A stretch of 22,143 nucleotides of DNA from Planctomycetota bacterium (GCA_003669575.1 QWOR01000364.1:1-22143), one strand, 5' to 3'. Counted from the first letter of the stretch, positions 1 through 7,099 are shown. Made by a program: numbers and translations. The notes: generated by a model from the letters alone, not told the origin.

Positions 1-255
1 CGGACGCAGCAGACAGATCATCCCGCAGATGGCGAGTGCGATCGCGGCCATCTGGTCGATCACAGCTGTCTCACTGGCAGAGAGGAAGAACTCCTTCTCC
101 AGCAGGCGGGCCATCGCTGAGCGGGCGCCAAACTGCAGATGCGCAGCTGCATACCCCCAGCACTGTAGTGCCACGAACACGCGCAGCGTTCCCTGCACCG
201 GGCCAAGGCCCTGCAATGGGGGAAGATCGTACGGGTCGTGACTGTTATGAGCCAT
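1..255 (-). CDS. Membrane protein of unknown function, 5' part only
   Basis: Reading the minus strand from the ATG at 255-253 gives 85 codons without a stop, running off the left edge of the window. It begins MAHNSHDPYDLPPLQGLG and continues through LRVFVALQCWGYAAAHLQFG to a hydrophobic stretch (MAAIALAICGMICLL) at the edge. I do not recognise the family. The polar N-terminus followed by amphipathic and hydrophobic segments suggests an inner-membrane protein. The frame is closed upstream by a TGA at 291-289, so the start lies between there and 255. ATG 255 is the only ATG; a TTG at 270-268 is the alternative. No good Shine-Dalgarno is visible. Support is the uninterrupted frame and protein-like composition; the downstream part is missing. 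Confidence 0.6.
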   Translation of the reverse strand, partial: MAHNSHDPYDLPPLQGLGPVQGTLRVFVALQCWGYAAAHLQFGARSAMARLLEKEFFLSASETAVIDQMAAIALAICGMICLLRP

Positions 256-464
256 GTCGCGATCAGGCAAGACGTGAAGAGGGACACCTCACGCGTGGTG
301 AGATCCCCACTTGATTCATCGTCTTGTCACAGAATCGCGGTTGGAGCGTTCAGCGGGTTCGAAGAAAATCTGCGAAAACAAATTCAAGTGGCAGAATCGA
401 ACCTCACCACCCGCAGGGACTTCCAAGCTCAGTCAGAGAAGAACCGTGGTCCGTTCTCATGAAT
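256..464. other. Intergenic spacer
   Basis: About 210 bases lie between the start of the left-edge gene and the stop of the DUF1501 gene, both on the minus strand. I see no convincing coding frame, no clear stem followed by a T-run, and no RNA gene. It must hold the promoter of the left-edge gene, unless that gene is co-transcribed with the DUF1501 gene. Confidence 0.4.
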
Positions 465-1925
465 TCAGGCAGACGCGGGGGCTCGGTTCAGGATCTCGGT
501 GACCAGGCGTCCCGTCTGGCCGTCAAGCAGCGTCGCGGGGCCATTGGGGCGCTGGTAGAACAACTGGTCAGAACCGAAGCCGAACATGTGCATCAGCGTG
601 ACGTGGAAGTCGGTGTGACTCACCTTGTCTAGCAGAGCTTTATGACCAAACTCATCGGTCGCCCCATGGACATGCCCGGCCTTCACACCGCCACCGGCCA
701 GCCACCAGCTGAAGCCGTAGGTGTTGTGATCGCGGCCGACATTCTTCTCGTTCTGAATGACTGGCAGGCGCCCCATCTCACCGCCCCACTGCACCAGCGT
801 GCTGTCGAGCAGGCCACGCTGCTTCAGGTCCTTGACCAGGGCGGAGGACGGTTTGTCGATCTTCTTGCAGCTCGCGGGAAGTGCCGTCAGCAAAGCTCCG
901 TGATGATCCCACTGCTGGGTCTGCGTGAAGAGCTGCACGTAACGCACTCCGCGTTCGACGAGCCGCCGTGCAATCAGGCAACGCGTCCCAAACTCGCGGG
1001 TTGCGTCCTCGTTGAGTCCGTACATTTCCTGCGTCGCAGCTGTCTCTTGCGAGATGTCGAGGGCCTCTTTCGCGGCTGACTGCATGCGTGCAGCGAGTTC
1101 ATAGCTGGCGATGCGCGCGGCGAGGTCATTCTCACCGGGATGATCAACCAGATGGTCGCGGTTGATCTCACGCAGGTAGTCGAGGAACTTGCCCTGAGGT
1201 TCGCCCGCCAGATTCGGTGGCGGATCGAGATTGAGGATGCGCGGTTCCTTGGGACGAATCACGGTCCCCTGGAACAGAGACGGCAACCAGCCGTTCGACC
1301 ACATATCGGTGCCGAGGACCGGAAGCCCTCCGGGATCGGTCAGCACGCAATACGCGGGCAGGTTCTGGCTCTCACTTCCCAGTCCGTACGTCAGCCACGA
1401 TCCGATCGAAGGTCGGCCGACAGTGATTCGTCCGGTATTCAAGGCATACAGCGACTGACCGTGGTTATTCACATCGGTGTGCATCGACCGGATCAGCGTG
1501 ATGTCGTCGGCGATACTGCCGAGACCGGGCAACAGCTCGCTCAACTCCATTCCGCACTGGCCCTGCGGAGTGAACTTGAACGGGCTGGCGTAGACCTTGG
1601 CACTCGATTCAGCCGCGTTGTCGTACTTGATCTCGCCGGGGAAGTTCTGCATATGCAGCTTCTGCAGTTCCGGCTTGGGGTCGGTCATGTCGATATGGCT
1701 TGGCCCCCCCTGCATGAACAGGGAGATCATCGCGCTGGCCTGCGGGGCGTGCGGCGGTTGCTTGGGGATCAAGTCGAACTTCGGCTTCTCGAGAGTCGGT
1801 TTCGCCGGGGCTGCCAGCAACCCATCCTGGCGCAGCAGAGTCGCCAGCGCCAGCCCGGCCAGCATTCCCTGTGTCCCCAGAAAGTGCCGCCGTGTGCCAC
1901 AAGCTGTCGCGAAAGATCGAGACAT
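465..1925 (-). CDS. DUF1501 family protein with Tat-like signal
   Basis: A 486-residue protein of the DUF1501 family, which has an alkaline phosphatase/sulfatase-like fold and is greatly expanded in planctomycetes. The N-terminus carries a twin-arginine signal (TRRHFLGTQG, then the hydrophobic LAGLALATLL), so export through Tat is expected. Diagnostic family blocks are MQGGPSHIDMTDPKP about residue 68, the central NNHGQSLYALNTG, and near the C-terminus QWGGEMGRLP, GRDHNTYGFSWWLAGGG and GATDEFGHKA. The His/Asp-rich blocks would form the putative metal site, but the biochemical activity of the family is not established to my knowledge. ATG 1925-1923 is preferred over the in-frame TTG one codon upstream; a GGGGGAA run lies a short distance upstream. 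These genes usually sit next to a DUF1549/DUF1553 gene, and none is adjacent here. Confidence 0.93.
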   Translation of the reverse strand: MSRSFATACGTRRHFLGTQGMLAGLALATLLRQDGLLAAPAKPTLEKPKFDLIPKQPPHAPQASAMISLFMQGGPSHIDMTDPKPELQKLHMQNFPGEIKYDNAAESSAKVYASPFKFTPQGQCGMELSELLPGLGSIADDITLIRSMHTDVNNHGQSLYALNTGRITVGRPSIGSWLTYGLGSESQNLPAYCVLTDPGGLPVLGTDMWSNGWLPSLFQGTVIRPKEPRILNLDPPPNLAGEPQGKFLDYLREINRDHLVDHPGENDLAARIASYELAARMQSAAKEALDISQETAATQEMYGLNEDATREFGTRCLIARRLVERGVRYVQLFTQTQQWDHHGALLTALPASCKKIDKPSSALVKDLKQRGLLDSTLVQWGGEMGRLPVIQNEKNVGRDHNTYGFSWWLAGGGVKAGHVHGATDEFGHKALLDKVSHTDFHVTLMHMFGFGSDQLFYQRPNGPATLLDGQTGRLVTEILNRAPASA

Positions 1926-2132
1926 CAAGCCATTCCCCCGGAGAAAACTCCGAATCCATCGGTCGCATCAACATTCACTAATTTATTCCACCGGGCAAGA
2001 TCCGTCCACCCTTTGGTGAGATGCGATTGAGTGGCTCCGCGTGGTCCGGAAGAGCGTTTCCACCAAGGCATGAAGGGACAAGCGGATGCTCAACACGCCT
2101 GGACAGTCATTTCAGCGTCCTTCCGTGCCCAC

Positions 2133-2288
2133 ATAATCTGCGTCAATCCTCTTCATCTGTGGACAATACTTCTGGTGTGTTCGTACTTCTCAAATGATGC
2201 GTGAGTCACCGACGGCGATCAAAAGATCGACGGCGGATTAAAAGCGGGGAGAAGTGATCCACAGATTAAGAGGATTGACGCAGATTAT
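2133..2288. repeat. 31-base inverted repeat pair, 30/31 matching
   Basis: The left arm 2133-2163 begins ATAATCTGCGTCAATCCTCT. The reverse complement of the right arm 2258-2288 is the same with a single c/a difference, and 94 bases lie between the arms. The interior holds a short imperfect direct repeat (GACGGCGATCAAAA and GACGGCGGATTAAAA). No transposase is present and no target-site duplication is obvious. The phrase resembles dispersed intergenic motifs in planctomycete genomes, so this may be two opposed copies of a genome-wide repeat or a small non-autonomous element. Confidence 0.75.
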
Positions 2289-2540
2289 AAATTGGTAGCA
2301 GTGAGGGGTGAGCAGTCGGTCGGTGCTCAAGGGTACTCGCGAGAGTGAAATTACATAGATAGAAAAAATACACACCTGGGACTGTGATCGATGCGGTTAG
2401 CTTCCGTGCCCTGTGCCGTCCTTGCTCCGCGAGTTGTGGGGACCCGTCTGGAGTTACTGAGTGATCCGCGTCGTTCGACAATCCCAGGCGTGCAGCTCAT
2501 GGCGCTGCCTGAAATCTGGTCGTGAATCGAGCCATCGACG

Positions 2541-2623
2541 ATTGAGAAAACGGCGAGCGTCAGGCCGTATCGCATCCCTGGGGCCAGCACCATCCCTGTG
2601 CTGACGCTGCCCGTTTTCTCAAT
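2541..2623. repeat. 23-base inverted repeat downstream of mraZ, possible bidirectional terminator
   Basis: Arm 2541-2563 (starting ATTGAGAAAACGG) and arm 2601-2623 (ending CCGTTTTCTCAAT) are complementary at 21 of 23 positions; the only differences are a swapped CG/GC pair. The loop of 37 bases contains a repeated CATCCCTG. It starts 29 bases past the mraZ stop. On both strands the stem ends in a CCGTTTTCTC run, so it may work as a two-way terminator, although the large loop is unusual for that. A short MITE-like element is the alternative. Confidence 0.6.
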
Positions 2624-2651
2624 CCGTGAACTCCGGGGGCCAGCTCTCGTC

Positions 2652-3140
2652 TCAATCCGTGAGACTCTTGAAGAGCGGACCAAAGTCCGGCATGTCCTGT
2701 CGCAACTGCTCCATCCACGCTGTGGGGTTCCAGACTTCGACGCAGACGACCGCACCGACCACCATCACGTCCTGGCCCTTGGCCACGTCCAGGAACTCGC
2801 GAAAGCCTTCGGGGATCAGCAGACGCGACCGATTGGTCAGTTGCGTCTCCTGGGATCGAGTCGAGAGTAATCGACCGAGGCGTTGAACCTCGTTCCATTT
2901 CTGCTCCATCTTTCCCATCTGAATCTTCTGGCGAATCAGAGCGACTCCGTCGTTGATCCGCTGTTGCCAGTCACTGGCTCTCCACAAGCTCAGGCAGCCG
3001 TAGCGTTCCTTCGCGATAATTGTGTTCCCGTTTTCGTCCGTGATGGCCTCCGCAAACTCCGCCGGCAAGGTCAGGCGGAACCGCTCATCGAGCGTTCGCT
3101 TGATCTCTCCAGTGATAAATGTTTCAGGAGTCGTTGGCAT
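2652..3140 (-). CDS. mraZ: MraZ-like transcriptional regulator
   Basis: A 162-residue protein with the MraZ layout of two SpoVT/AbrB-like half-domains. MraZ is a ring-forming DNA-binding protein that controls the division and cell-wall cluster in many bacteria. The first half (about residues 9-75) has the expected TLDERFRLTLP block with D18 and R22 of the DxxxR motif. The second (about 98-160) has LTNRSRLLIPEGFREFL followed by VMVVGAVVCVEVWNPTAW. There the motif Asp is replaced by Thr102 while R106 is kept. ATG 3140-3138 was chosen because it gives the normal family length; the open frame extends further upstream without similarity. No rsmH or other division gene is adjacent, so the gene is an orphan copy. 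TGGG-containing palindromes lie upstream and could be its own operator. Confidence 0.88.
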   Translation of the reverse strand: MPTTPETFITGEIKRTLDERFRLTLPAEFAEAITDENGNTIIAKERYGCLSLWRASDWQQRINDGVALIRQKIQMGKMEQKWNEVQRLGRLLSTRSQETQLTNRSRLLIPEGFREFLDVAKGQDVMVVGAVVCVEVWNPTAWMEQLRQDMPDFGPLFKSLTD

Positions 3141-3214
3141 GGCCGAAGAACACAATCGGGTGGCTGATCTGAGGGAGGTTTGACCTCTTGTTTTGGAACC
3201 GTGACTTTTGAATT

Positions 3215-3278
3215 TGGGTCTAAAACCCACATTGAACCAGATTTCAAAGAGCGTTGTGGGCGTGAAACCCACGGCTCT
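3215..3278. repeat. Two related GGG/CCC palindromes upstream of mraZ
   Basis: The first palindrome is TGGGT-ctaaa-ACCCA at 3215-3229. The second, 3248-3278, is AGAGC gtt GTGGG cgtgaaa CCCAC g GCTCT, a two-part hairpin. Both share the pattern GGG-4 bases-AAACCCAC. This could be a REP-like extragenic element, or an operator. MraZ proteins of other bacteria bind tandem TGGG-type boxes upstream of their own gene, and these lie 75-140 bases upstream of the mraZ start. Which of the two applies is inference. Confidence 0.6.
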
Positions 3279-3560
3279 GAATTTATCGGGAGGAACAGTC
3301 CAGTCAATCCGATCGTGCCGTCTTTTTCAATAATTCAGGCAGATTCAGCTGCTCATGTCGTGAACATATGCACTGTACATCGCTACTGCGGAATGACCTG
3401 AATTGGGTAGCGGAAACCCCGATTGGGTCGATTCCCCACAAACGGTTGTGTGTCCCATGGACTTCAAACAAGGGATACGCCAGGGCCAAGTGGGTGAGTT
3501 CGTATTCCTGCATTTTGAAGCAGGTCGTACCATCCCCGTGTCGGAAGTAAAACTCCCTGT

Positions 3561-3566
3561 AGGAGG
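3561..3566 (+). promoter_or_regulatory. Strong ribosome binding site
   Basis: AGGAGG is separated by seven bases from the ATG at 3574. This is the clearest Shine-Dalgarno in the window and fixes the start of the secreted protein gene. Confidence 0.85.
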
Positions 3567-3573
3567 ATGAATT

Positions 3574-4920
3574 ATGGCACGTTGGGTTGCGTTGTTTTCA
3601 GTCATGGCCGTGTTGTTGATTATTCCGGCGACCATCTACGCTGATCCGCCAACAATCGCGGAGGTACTTGAGACATACAAAGCCAACTGCCAGCGATTGG
3701 AACCGCTCCACGTTCAGCTGCGACATACGAAGGAGTACACAGACGCCTATCGAATTGCGAATCGCAAGGAGGCCGAGAAAGACGAACAAATGCTTCAGGC
3801 CTTACAGGCGCTAAAGCCCAAGGAACTGGAGGAGGCAATCGTTACCCTGCCGCCAGGCTATACGCCTCAATTACTGATCATGGTCATGAAGCAGGAGCAA
3901 AGGTCGAGCAAGAGCTTGGCCAAAATCCCCGACAAGTTCGAGAGCTTTGTTGAACTGTTCCGCAAGGGCGACGCATACCAGATTCGAATCCCACAGAACT
4001 TCGATGGTTTCCGGATGTCCGAATGGTCGTTTCCAAGCGAACCATTCTCGGACAGCTTGCTGAACTCGGCTTACAAAGACTTGCGAATCTTCTCCTGGTC
4101 TCCGGCCATGTCCCCTCCGGGTCGAACGTTGGTTGGCGGCAAGCACAACTCTGTCTTCGTGACATCCCAGCATTACAACGCCCTGAGATCCAATGATCCC
4201 ATACCACCACTCGTGGGCATTGACGCGCCACAAGACTGCACTGACTTTCACCCCATCGATTCGTTCTTTCGTCAGCCACCAGAGAAATACCGCATCGTCG
4301 GCCCAGAGATGGTCGAGGGACGCGAGTTACTTGTCGTCGAGGTACCCGTCGCCACCGAGTATTCGGGAGGTTACATGCGTCCTAATGGCGAGAGCTATCA
4401 GATGAAAACGATCTACTACACTCGGGGGTGGCTCGATCTCAAACGCGGGGCACTTCCAGTCAAGCTGCAGATCTGGTCAGGCAATGAGTCGGTGACATTT
4501 GAAGATGTCCAGAAGGCACTGCCAGACAGAGTTGTGACAACCATGGAGTTCCGCGAAGTCACTCCCGGTGCGTGGTACCCGGCCCTGACTCTTGAAGAGG
4601 AATCCCGCAGAGACCCGGCGCTGCTTCCTTCTCATCCCCAGAGCCAGGATGAAACCGAATGGGCCAAGTACTACGCCGCTGTGAATCGAGTCCCGATGGT
4701 GGTGCACGAACGACGACGGTGGGACTGTTACAAGGTGGAGGCTCAGGTTCCTTTGAGCCCCGATTTCTTCGTTCTGCCGATTCCCGAGGGATATCGTGTG
4801 ATCGATCGCGACAAGAGCGAGGCTCAGGAAGTGGGTGAGGATGTGTTCTCCTCGCTGAAAGAGATTGGCCTGTGGTGGGTGGGGGCCAAGCCGATTGAGT
4901 CTCCCCAGCAAACACGTTGA
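3574..4920 (+). CDS. Secreted protein of unknown function
   Basis: A 448-residue protein with a classic Sec signal peptide (MARWVALFSVMAVLLIIPATIYA, predicted cleavage before DPP at residue 24). The mature protein starts with a helical, charged segment (residues about 27-120). A beta-rich body follows with runs such as YRIVGPEMVEGRELLVVEVPV and YYTRGWLDLKRGALPVKLQIWSG. The latter pattern, a strand pair describing a derived property then 'LDL..G.LPVKL', recalls LolA-like lipoprotein-carrier folds common in planctomycete secreted proteins, but the similarity is weak and I do not assign that function. There is no lipobox cysteine, so it is probably free in the periplasm or exported. The start is set by an AGGAGG seven bases upstream, and transcription should stop at the terminator at 4942-4986, so it looks monocistronic. 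Confidence 0.85.
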   Translation: MARWVALFSVMAVLLIIPATIYADPPTIAEVLETYKANCQRLEPLHVQLRHTKEYTDAYRIANRKEAEKDEQMLQALQALKPKELEEAIVTLPPGYTPQLLIMVMKQEQRSSKSLAKIPDKFESFVELFRKGDAYQIRIPQNFDGFRMSEWSFPSEPFSDSLLNSAYKDLRIFSWSPAMSPPGRTLVGGKHNSVFVTSQHYNALRSNDPIPPLVGIDAPQDCTDFHPIDSFFRQPPEKYRIVGPEMVEGRELLVVEVPVATEYSGGYMRPNGESYQMKTIYYTRGWLDLKRGALPVKLQIWSGNESVTFEDVQKALPDRVVTTMEFREVTPGAWYPALTLEEESRRDPALLPSHPQSQDETEWAKYYAAVNRVPMVVHERRRWDCYKVEAQVPLSPDFFVLPIPEGYRVIDRDKSEAQEVGEDVFSSLKEIGLWWVGAKPIESPQQTR

Positions 4921-4941
4921 ATCGCAGAACTTCTCGTCCGG

Positions 4942-4986
4942 GCAACGCGTGACAGGCTGCTGACCTGACACGCGTTGCTGTTTTTT
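4942..4986 (+). terminator. Intrinsic terminator after the secreted protein gene
   Basis: A perfect ten-base stem (GCAACGCGTG 4942-4951, CACGCGTTGC 4969-4978) is extended after one mismatch by CAGG/CCTG (4953-4956, 4964-4967), leaving a seven-base loop. It is followed by TG and six T residues (4981-4986). It begins 21 bases after the TGA of the upstream gene. Confidence 0.93.
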
Positions 4987-4991
4987 CCTAT

Positions 4992-5071
4992 CCTCTCCGT
5001 GCCTCTGTGTCTCCGTGGTGAACCTCTTCCCCTTCGACCGAGCACCTTGTGACTGCCTCTGCGTCTCTTCG
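4992..5071 (+). repeat. Tandem copies of a TGCCTCTGYGTCTC phrase
   Basis: TGCCTCTGTGTCTCCG at 5000-5015 (within CCTCTCCGTGCCTCTGTG and then TCTCCGTGGTGAAC) and TGCCTCTGCGTCTCTTCG at 5054-5071 share a 14-base core. The phrase resembles a dispersed intergenic motif I associate with several bacterial genomes. The second copy lies inside the first codons of the GlmL-like gene, so its N-terminal residues may derive from the repeat. Confidence 0.5.
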
Positions 5072-6890
5072 CCGACCGATCAACCCCGATGACCTGAATG
5101 TCATCCTGGCCACCGACTGTGGCAGTACCACCACCAAGGCCATCCTCATCGAGAAGGTCGATGGCGTCTATCGTCAGACCCACCGGGGCGAGGCTCCCAC
5201 AACCGTCGAACAACCCGTCGCCGATGTCACCGCCGGAGTCATCAACGCAGCCCTCGAAGTCGGAGAACTGGCCGGTCGTCGTCTGGTCGATGACAACGGA
5301 CTGCTGATCCGCCCCGCCCAGGGGAAAGACGGCTGCGACATCTACATCTCGACATCGAGTGCAGGCGGCGGATTGCAGATCCTTGTGACGGGCGTCGTGC
5401 GCGAGATGTCAGCTGCCAGTGCTGAGCGGGCGTCGCTGGGAGCGGGAGCGATCGTCCTCGATGTGATCGCATCGAATGATCGTCGTCGTCCCCATGAGCA
5501 GATTGCCCGCATCCGCGAGCTGCGGCCTGACATGGTCGTCATGGCAGGTGGTACTGATGGGGGAACCCAGAAGCACGTCCTGCAGATCGCCGAACTGATC
5601 GCCCCCGCCAAGCCGCGCCCGCGCTTCGGCGGCAATTACAAACTGCCCGTCATCTTTGCAGGCAACCGGGACGCTGCGGCTCTCGTCGCGAAGACCTTCG
5701 ACGACTCCATTACTCTCTCGGTGGTCGACAACGTGCGGCCGGTGCTGGAACGGGAGAACCTCGCCCCCGCGCGGGACATGATCCACGATCTGTTCCTTGA
5801 ACATGTGATGGCACATGCTCCCGGGTACGACAAACTGATCGAGTGGAGCGACGCACCGATCATGCCCACCCCGGGAGCAGTTGGTGATATCCTGCAGCAG
5901 ATCGCCCGTACGCGGAACATCAGCTGTGTCGGCGTCGATATTGGCGGAGCGACGACCGACGTGTTCAGCGTCTTCCCCGGCTCGGACGGGAAACCGGTCT
6001 TCAACCGGACGGTGAGTGCCAATCTCGGGATGAGTTACTCGATCTCGAACGTCTGCGCCGAGGCGGGGATGCCCAGCGTGCTGCGCTGGGTCCATGTTGA
6101 CATGGACGAACGCGAGCTGCGAAACCGGGTCAAGAACAAGATGATCCGCCCGACGACCATCCCGCAAACCCTCGAAGCCCTGATCTTTGAGCAGGCTGTC
6201 TCGCGTGAGGCCCTGCGGCTGGCCTATATCCAGCACAAGACATTCGCCACCACGCTCAAGGGAGTGCAGCAGCAACGCACGATAGCCGACACCTTCTCGC
6301 AGTCCGCAGCTGGAGCCTCGATCGTCGACAACATGAAGCTCGACCTGCTCGTCGCATCGGGTGGTGTCCTGTCGCATGCACCTCGCATGGAGCAGACAGC
6401 TCTCATGATGATCGACGCTTTCGAGCCGGAGGGTTTCACCGAGATCGCCAAGGACAGCATCTTCATGATGCCCCATCTGGGTGTGCTAGCGAGTGTGCAT
6501 CCGCGAGCCGCGCTCGAAGTCTTTGAGCGGGACTGCCTGATCACCCTCGGGACCGTCATCGCTCCACGCGGGACGGGCAAGCATGGCCAGCTGTGCTTCG
6601 AATACGAGATCACGGGCTCCGGCTGGAAGGAGCAAGGGGCCATGACGTGCGGCGAGTTGAAGCGGTTCCCGCTCGATGTGGGACAGACCGCCCGCGTCGT
6701 CGTTCGCCCCGCGAGAGGCTTCGATCTGGGCAACGGCCCCGGCCAGGTCGTCGAACGCGAAGTCCGGGGCGGTCTCGTCGGATTAATCCTCGACGGCCGC
6801 GGTCGGCCTCTCATGCTGCCGTCGGATCGTAACGAGTGCCGCCGACTCGTGACCTCCTGGGTTAAGGCCCTCGACCTGTATGTGGGCTGA
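5049..6890 (+). CDS. glmL: GlmL/MutL-type ASKHA ATPase, glutamate mutase-associated family
   Basis: A 613-residue protein matching the MutL/GlmL family, actin-like (ASKHA) ATPases first seen next to adenosylcobalamin-dependent glutamate mutase and thought to maintain or assemble the mutase. The first phosphate loop is TDCGSTTTKA (D23-K30). The second is GVDIGGATTDVFS (G295 onward, D297 and D304). An adenosine-side block, LLVASGGVLSHAP, lies near residue 435. The C-terminal part (about 500-613) is the beta-rich extension of the family. The length is somewhat above the usual 450-600. GTG 5049 is used because no ATG occurs in frame before the first motif. No Shine-Dalgarno is visible, and the first codons overlap a repeat phrase. 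No mutase subunits (glmS, glmE) or B12 genes lie nearby, so the partner is unknown. It is not the DNA mismatch repair MutL. Confidence 0.85.
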   Translation: MTASASLRRPINPDDLNVILATDCGSTTTKAILIEKVDGVYRQTHRGEAPTTVEQPVADVTAGVINAALEVGELAGRRLVDDNGLLIRPAQGKDGCDIYISTSSAGGGLQILVTGVVREMSAASAERASLGAGAIVLDVIASNDRRRPHEQIARIRELRPDMVVMAGGTDGGTQKHVLQIAELIAPAKPRPRFGGNYKLPVIFAGNRDAAALVAKTFDDSITLSVVDNVRPVLERENLAPARDMIHDLFLEHVMAHAPGYDKLIEWSDAPIMPTPGAVGDILQQIARTRNISCVGVDIGGATTDVFSVFPGSDGKPVFNRTVSANLGMSYSISNVCAEAGMPSVLRWVHVDMDERELRNRVKNKMIRPTTIPQTLEALIFEQAVSREALRLAYIQHKTFATTLKGVQQQRTIADTFSQSAAGASIVDNMKLDLLVASGGVLSHAPRMEQTALMMIDAFEPEGFTEIAKDSIFMMPHLGVLASVHPRAALEVFERDCLITLGTVIAPRGTGKHGQLCFEYEITGSGWKEQGAMTCGELKRFPLDVGQTARVVVRPARGFDLGNGPGQVVEREVRGGLVGLILDGRGRPLMLPSDRNECRRLVTSWVKALDLYVG

Positions 6891-6922
6891 GAACGGACGG
6901 GAAGAGCGGTTTTCACCAACAC

Positions 6923-7054
6923 CCCGAAGCGCCAGCGAGTGCGAGTGGCTCAGCACCGTTGAAATCAGATACGACGACCGGCGGGAGTTCTCTTCCGCAC
7001 TTCGCAATCAGTAAGACACCCTGAAACGGCGCTCTCCCTCGCTGACGCTTCGGG
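6923..7054. repeat. Opposed copies of a CCCGAAGCG-CAGCGAG motif
   Basis: CCCGAAGCGCCAGCGAGTG (6923-6941) and CCCTCGCTGACGCTTCGGG (7036-7054) are reverse complements at 17 of 19 positions, 94 bases apart. They fill the space between the convergent GlmL-like and DUF2071 genes. The motif looks like the short dispersed intergenic repeats of planctomycete genomes, often ending GGGCTAGT as here (7052-7059). Confidence 0.6.
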
Positions 7055-7063
7055 CTAGTAAAG

Positions 7064-7095
7064 ACGGACAACTTTTACGATCCCAGTCCGTTTTT
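7064..7095 (+). terminator. Weak candidate terminator between convergent genes
   Basis: A six-base stem (ACGGAC 7064-7069, GTCCGT 7086-7091) with a 16-base loop, followed by a short T-run. It lies about 175 bases after the GlmL-like stop and just before the stop of the minus-strand DUF2071 gene. The large loop lowers confidence. Confidence 0.35.
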
Positions 7096-7099
7096 CAAA

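Larger units (their letters stand above)
1926..2651. other. Long non-coding region rich in inverted repeats
   Basis: This 726-base stretch separates mraZ from the DUF1501 gene, both on the minus strand. The open frames in it have unnatural, Arg/Ser-rich composition or overlap mraZ in another frame, so I do not call genes. It holds a 31-base near-perfect inverted repeat (2133-2163 and 2258-2288), a small perfect hairpin (TGAGCA 2309-2314, TGCTCA 2324-2329), a larger inverted repeat (2541-2563 and 2601-2623), and a direct repeat CTCAATCCGTGA at 2618-2629 and 2651-2662. The second copy of that direct repeat covers the mraZ stop codon. Promoter elements for the DUF1501 gene should lie at its left end, but I cannot assign them. 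Confidence 0.6.
3141..3573. other. Divergent intergenic region with palindromes
   Basis: This 433-base region separates divergent mraZ (minus) from the secreted protein gene at 3574 (plus), and must hold promoters for both. Its left half carries two GGG...CCC palindromes described separately. A small perfect hairpin is present at 3507-3524 (CCTGC, eight-base loop, GCAGG), about 50 bases before the plus-strand gene. The overlapping open frames look like chance frames. Confidence 0.5.

Noticed and set aside
1140..2030. Long plus-strand open frame of 296 codons opposite the DUF1501 gene
   Set aside because: It is antisense to a clearly recognisable gene, Arg/Gln-rich with no domain-like blocks, as expected for a shadow in high-GC coding DNA.
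2351..2755. 134-codon minus-strand frame overlapping the mraZ 3' end
   Set aside because: It overlaps about 100 bases of mraZ in another frame and is Arg/Ser/Thr-rich; the hairpin arms lie within it, which suggests non-coding sequence.
5409..6476. 355-codon minus-strand frame within the GlmL-like gene
   Set aside because: It is a shadow of a gene with intact ATPase motifs; its His/Asp/Arg-rich composition is unnatural.
5049..6890. Reading the MutL-type protein as DNA mismatch repair MutL
   Set aside because: The name is shared only. The protein has ASKHA phosphate loops (DCGSTTTK, GVDIGGATTD), not the GHKL ATPase motifs of mismatch repair MutL.
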